The notes beneath the pieces are model-generated. The model was given only the letters and a program-made list of their open reading frames with translations. It ran no database searches and had not been told where the DNA came from. A stretch of DNA of 64,000 nt, taken from assembly GCA_017628205.1 (NCBI GenBank), contig JAGBZO010000020.1:89935-153934 (forward strand), read 5' to 3'. Of the stretch, positions 61,764 through 64,000 are shown in pieces; the stretch's first letter is position 1, and each line of letters starts with the position of its first letter. This stretch comes from Duodenibacillus sp. (GTDB taxonomy: Bacteria; Pseudomonadota; Gammaproteobacteria; Burkholderiales; Burkholderiaceae_F). The translations under genes were made by a program, and so were the position numbers.

Positions 61764-63554
61764 TTAACCTACCATCCAAGATTTGCCGAGATCCGGGAGT
61801 TTTTTCGCAAAGACCGCGGTGGACTTGATGGCGCTGCGTTGTCCCGACAGGACAACCCAGGCCTTAAGTTTGTCGTCGCGGAAAGCATGCACGACCATTT
61901 GGTCTCCGGCGCCATAACGGGTTAGAAGCGTTTCAATGTTGTCCCTCGTGATACGTACTCCGTCAATCGCGATCAGTACGTCGCCCGGAGCCAGACCTAC
62001 CCATTGAGCGACTTCGTGGTCGAAGACGTGAGTGATGACGAAACCGGCCTCGGAAGGTTTTCCGGCCAGACCGAGCATGGAACGGACGCGCGTGACGGGA
62101 GTTTCTTTCAGTTTGATGCCGAGCGGTTTGAAATACTTTGCGTAGTCGATCGGTTCCGTTGTTTTTGTCAACTGAACGATCAAATCGGTCAGGTCGATTC
62201 CCGTCGCATCCAAAACGGTTTCATAGAAAGACGCTTCCGTGATGCCCGCATAATGCTCTCCGCTGTTTTTGTATTGCTTCCACAGCAGTCGCATGACGTC
62301 GTCAAGGTTCTTTTTGCCTTTGCTGCGGTTTCTTAAAGCGGCATCCATCACAAAAGCGGCCAAAGCGCCCTGTTTATAGTAAGAGACGTTGGCATTGACC
62401 GTATTGGCGGTCGGTTTATAGAACTTGATCCAAGCATCAAAACTGGCTTGGGCAAGTGTTTGCGCCTCTTTGGCCGAGGTTTCCAAGACGGACTTTAAAT
62501 CGCGCGTCAGCAATTCCGCGTATTCGGACAAGCCGATTACGCCGGCTCGCAACAAGAACAAGGAGTCGTAATAGCTGGTGAAGCCTTCAAACAGCCAAAG
62601 CAAATTCGTCGGTGTTTCGCGTACGAAATCGATATTGATGAATTCGGCGGGTTTGATGCGTTTGACGTTCCAGGTATGGAAATATTCGTGTGCGCAAAGG
62701 CCGAGGAAGTCAACATAATCCTTGGAGCGTTCTTTGTCATGAACGCAAGGCAGGCTCTTAGCGGGAACAAAAAGCGCGGTGGAAGCGCGATGTTCGAGCC
62801 CGCCGTACTGATTGGACGTAACGTTGATCAAGAAGTTGTATTCCTTGACGGGAGCTTGAAGACTGTCCGGCTCAAAGAAAGCGATTTCAGCTTCGCAGAT
62901 GGCCTTCAAGTCGTCGGTTATGCGTTGGGCGTCGAAGTTGACGGGAACACAGGAGAAGATCGCGTTATGTCGAACTCCGTGAGCTTTAAAGGTCAAAACT
63001 TCAAAGTTGCCCAATTCGACGGGGTGATCAATCAATTCATCGTACGAAGAGGCCTGGTACAACCCCCAACCAAAGCGAGACGTCGCTTTGGCTCGAGGCA
63101 AACTGGTGGCGACTTGCCATTCATTGGCCTGTTCGTGCATTTCATCGACAGGCGGGGTGATGTTGACGAGAATTTTGTTGGGTGCGATGCCGAGGGCTTG
63201 CATGAAAACGCATCCGGGGTTGAAAAAACCGCGAGAATCATCCAAATAAGCCATGCGGACGGACTGATCGAAAGCCCAAACCTGATAGTAAACGTACAGA
63301 TCCTCGCCTTCTTTGCGACCGACAGTCGGAATGCGCCATGTACATTTGTCCACCTTTTCGATAGGAACGGAGCGATCGCCGATGTAGGCCTCCTCCTTGA
63401 GGATGTGCGCCGAGAAGTCGCGGATCATGTAGGAACCGGAAATCCAAGTCGGCAGACGCAAAAATTGCTCGCCGGGGGTGGGTTGCGGGATCGTTATGCC
63501 GACAATAAACAAATGGGCTTCAGGATCCAGAGGGCTGATGTCGTAACGTAACAT
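61764..63554 (-). CDS. M61-family (glycyl aminopeptidase-like) PDZ peptidase
   Basis: About 596-residue protein of the M61 group. The zinc motif is AHEYFHTWNVKRIKP, with a downstream Glu in WLFEGFTSYYDSLFLLRAG. A PDZ domain lies near the C-terminus (GFVITHVFDHEVAQWVGL then GDVLIAIDGVRI). No signal peptide is apparent from the ATG at 63554 (MLRYDISPL), which fits a cytoplasmic enzyme; the in-frame start at 63605 is unlikely. Prefers N-terminal Gly/Ala in known members. Monocistronic. Confidence 0.88.
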   Translation of the reverse strand: MLRYDISPLDPEAHLFIVGITIPQPTPGEQFLRLPTWISGSYMIRDFSAHILKEEAYIGDRSVPIEKVDKCTWRIPTVGRKEGEDLYVYYQVWAFDQSVRMAYLDDSRGFFNPGCVFMQALGIAPNKILVNITPPVDEMHEQANEWQVATSLPRAKATSRFGWGLYQASSYDELIDHPVELGNFEVLTFKAHGVRHNAIFSCVPVNFDAQRITDDLKAICEAEIAFFEPDSLQAPVKEYNFLINVTSNQYGGLEHRASTALFVPAKSLPCVHDKERSKDYVDFLGLCAHEYFHTWNVKRIKPAEFINIDFVRETPTNLLWLFEGFTSYYDSLFLLRAGVIGLSEYAELLTRDLKSVLETSAKEAQTLAQASFDAWIKFYKPTANTVNANVSYYKQGALAAFVMDAALRNRSKGKKNLDDVMRLLWKQYKNSGEHYAGITEASFYETVLDATGIDLTDLIVQLTKTTEPIDYAKYFKPLGIKLKETPVTRVRSMLGLAGKPSEAGFVITHVFDHEVAQWVGLAPGDVLIAIDGVRITRDNIETLLTRYGAGDQMVVHAFRDDKLKAWVVLSGQRSAIKSTAVFAKKLPDLGKSWMVG

Positions 63555-63704
63555 GGCAGACTCAAAATAAAAAAACACGTATAAACAACGCGAGCGTTGT
63601 TGCAATCAACGGATGACGCTGAAGCTAATATACGAGTCAGTCGGCAATATTGCAATTGAATCAATGCGGTGACGAAATAAGGGCTCTTTCTTTGCGTGAT
63701 AGTA

Positions 63705-63733
63705 TTGACAGCCCGAAAACGCCTGATTACAAT
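63705..63733 (+). promoter_or_regulatory. Strong promoter of an rRNA operon
   Basis: TTGACA and TACAAT are separated by exactly 17 bases and followed by a GC-rich discriminator (GCGCGTC), as expected for a stringently controlled rRNA promoter. It points rightward, out of the window. Confidence 0.85.
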
Positions 63734-64000
63734 GCGCGTCTCTTTCGAAAGTCGGATCGCCGAATGGCATGCCGAAATAAATCGAGAGAGACGCAAATTT
63801 AATAAATTTGCAAAATGAAGAAAGTTTGGATATACTTCTTCTTCTGTTCGCGATAAAAAGCGAATTGCTCTTTAAAAACTTGAAACGAACCGATAAGTGT
63901 GGGCGTTACGAATAATTCGAGTCGAAAACTCAAATTATTTTTAAGTGCTCGCACTTAGCAAAGAATGCAGATAGGAATACATATTCCAATCGATTCTAGC
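63734..64000 (+). other. rRNA operon leader region with boxA
   Basis: Transcribed leader before a 16S rRNA gene that must start beyond base 64000. The boxA antitermination element TGCTCTTTAAAA is at 63866-63877, followed by GATAAGTGTGGGCG, a stretch typical of the bases before 16S genes in Betaproteobacteria. Short inverted repeats near 63917-63939 and 63972-63985 fit RNase III processing stems. No 16S sequence itself is present. Confidence 0.82.

Overview
The window is chromosomal DNA from an anaerobic or microaerophilic betaproteobacterium, most likely Burkholderiales of the Sutterellaceae type. That placement is an inference. It rests on gene order (topB-dprA-def-fmt-rsmB-DUF4390-ntrY-ntrX-trkA-trkH and manX/ptsH/ptsI are arrangements typical of Betaproteobacteria), on a betaproteobacterial-looking rRNA leader at the right edge, and on a respiratory [FeFe]-hydrogenase. 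I saw no insertion sequence, prophage, CRISPR array or tRNA gene. Coding density is high and most operon ends carry clear intrinsic terminators.

Layout. 1-2.4 kb: the end of gatA, then gatB. 2.4-9.9 kb: pyrE, exonuclease III, rsuA, an AmpG-like permease, a TRIC-family channel, queA-tgt and a serine-less alpha/beta-hydrolase fold protein. 10-17.3 kb: a seven-gene leftward operon (NikA-NikB-NikC-NikD-NikE-like ABC importer, zinc deacylase of the succinylglutamate desuccinylase/aspartoacylase family, outer-membrane porin) headed by a near-consensus Fur box. 17.7-19.1 kb: DAHP synthase behind a Phe/Tyr-rich leader peptide and attenuator. 19-23.5 kb: a YheT-type hydrolase, a YecA-like protein, and a regulatory-type PTS (EIIA-Man, HPr, EI). 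23.5-37.9 kb: DUF1840, TrkH/TrkA, a two-component pair whose regulator lacks the AAA+ domain, DUF4390, rsmB, fmt, a hydrolase, def, a divergent DprA and topoisomerase III.

38-50 kb: a CorC/CNNM-type protein, an amino-acid ABC importer (binding protein plus two permeases) with no ATPase beside it, a DUF1857 protein, Tex, an M20 peptidase, release factor 3 and phosphoglycolate phosphatase. 50-55.6 kb: the hydrogenase region, with HydF, a cytochrome b subunit, the Tat-targeted small subunit, the catalytic subunit, and a HemN/HemW-family radical SAM protein upstream. 55.7-63.6 kb: acyl-CoA ligase, a Cys-containing Rrf2 regulator, cysK, 5-formyl-THF cyclo-ligase, aroK-aroB and an M61 peptidase. 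63.6-64 kb: promoter and boxA leader of an rRNA operon whose 16S gene begins outside the window.

Functionally, the region suggests a H2-oxidising gut-type anaerobe that feeds on amino acids or peptides, acquires metal chelates under Fur control, and regulates aromatic amino acid synthesis by attenuation. The best candidates for undescribed biology are the Fur-controlled importer-deacylase-porin operon, the aroG attenuator, and the AAA+-less NtrX-like regulator.
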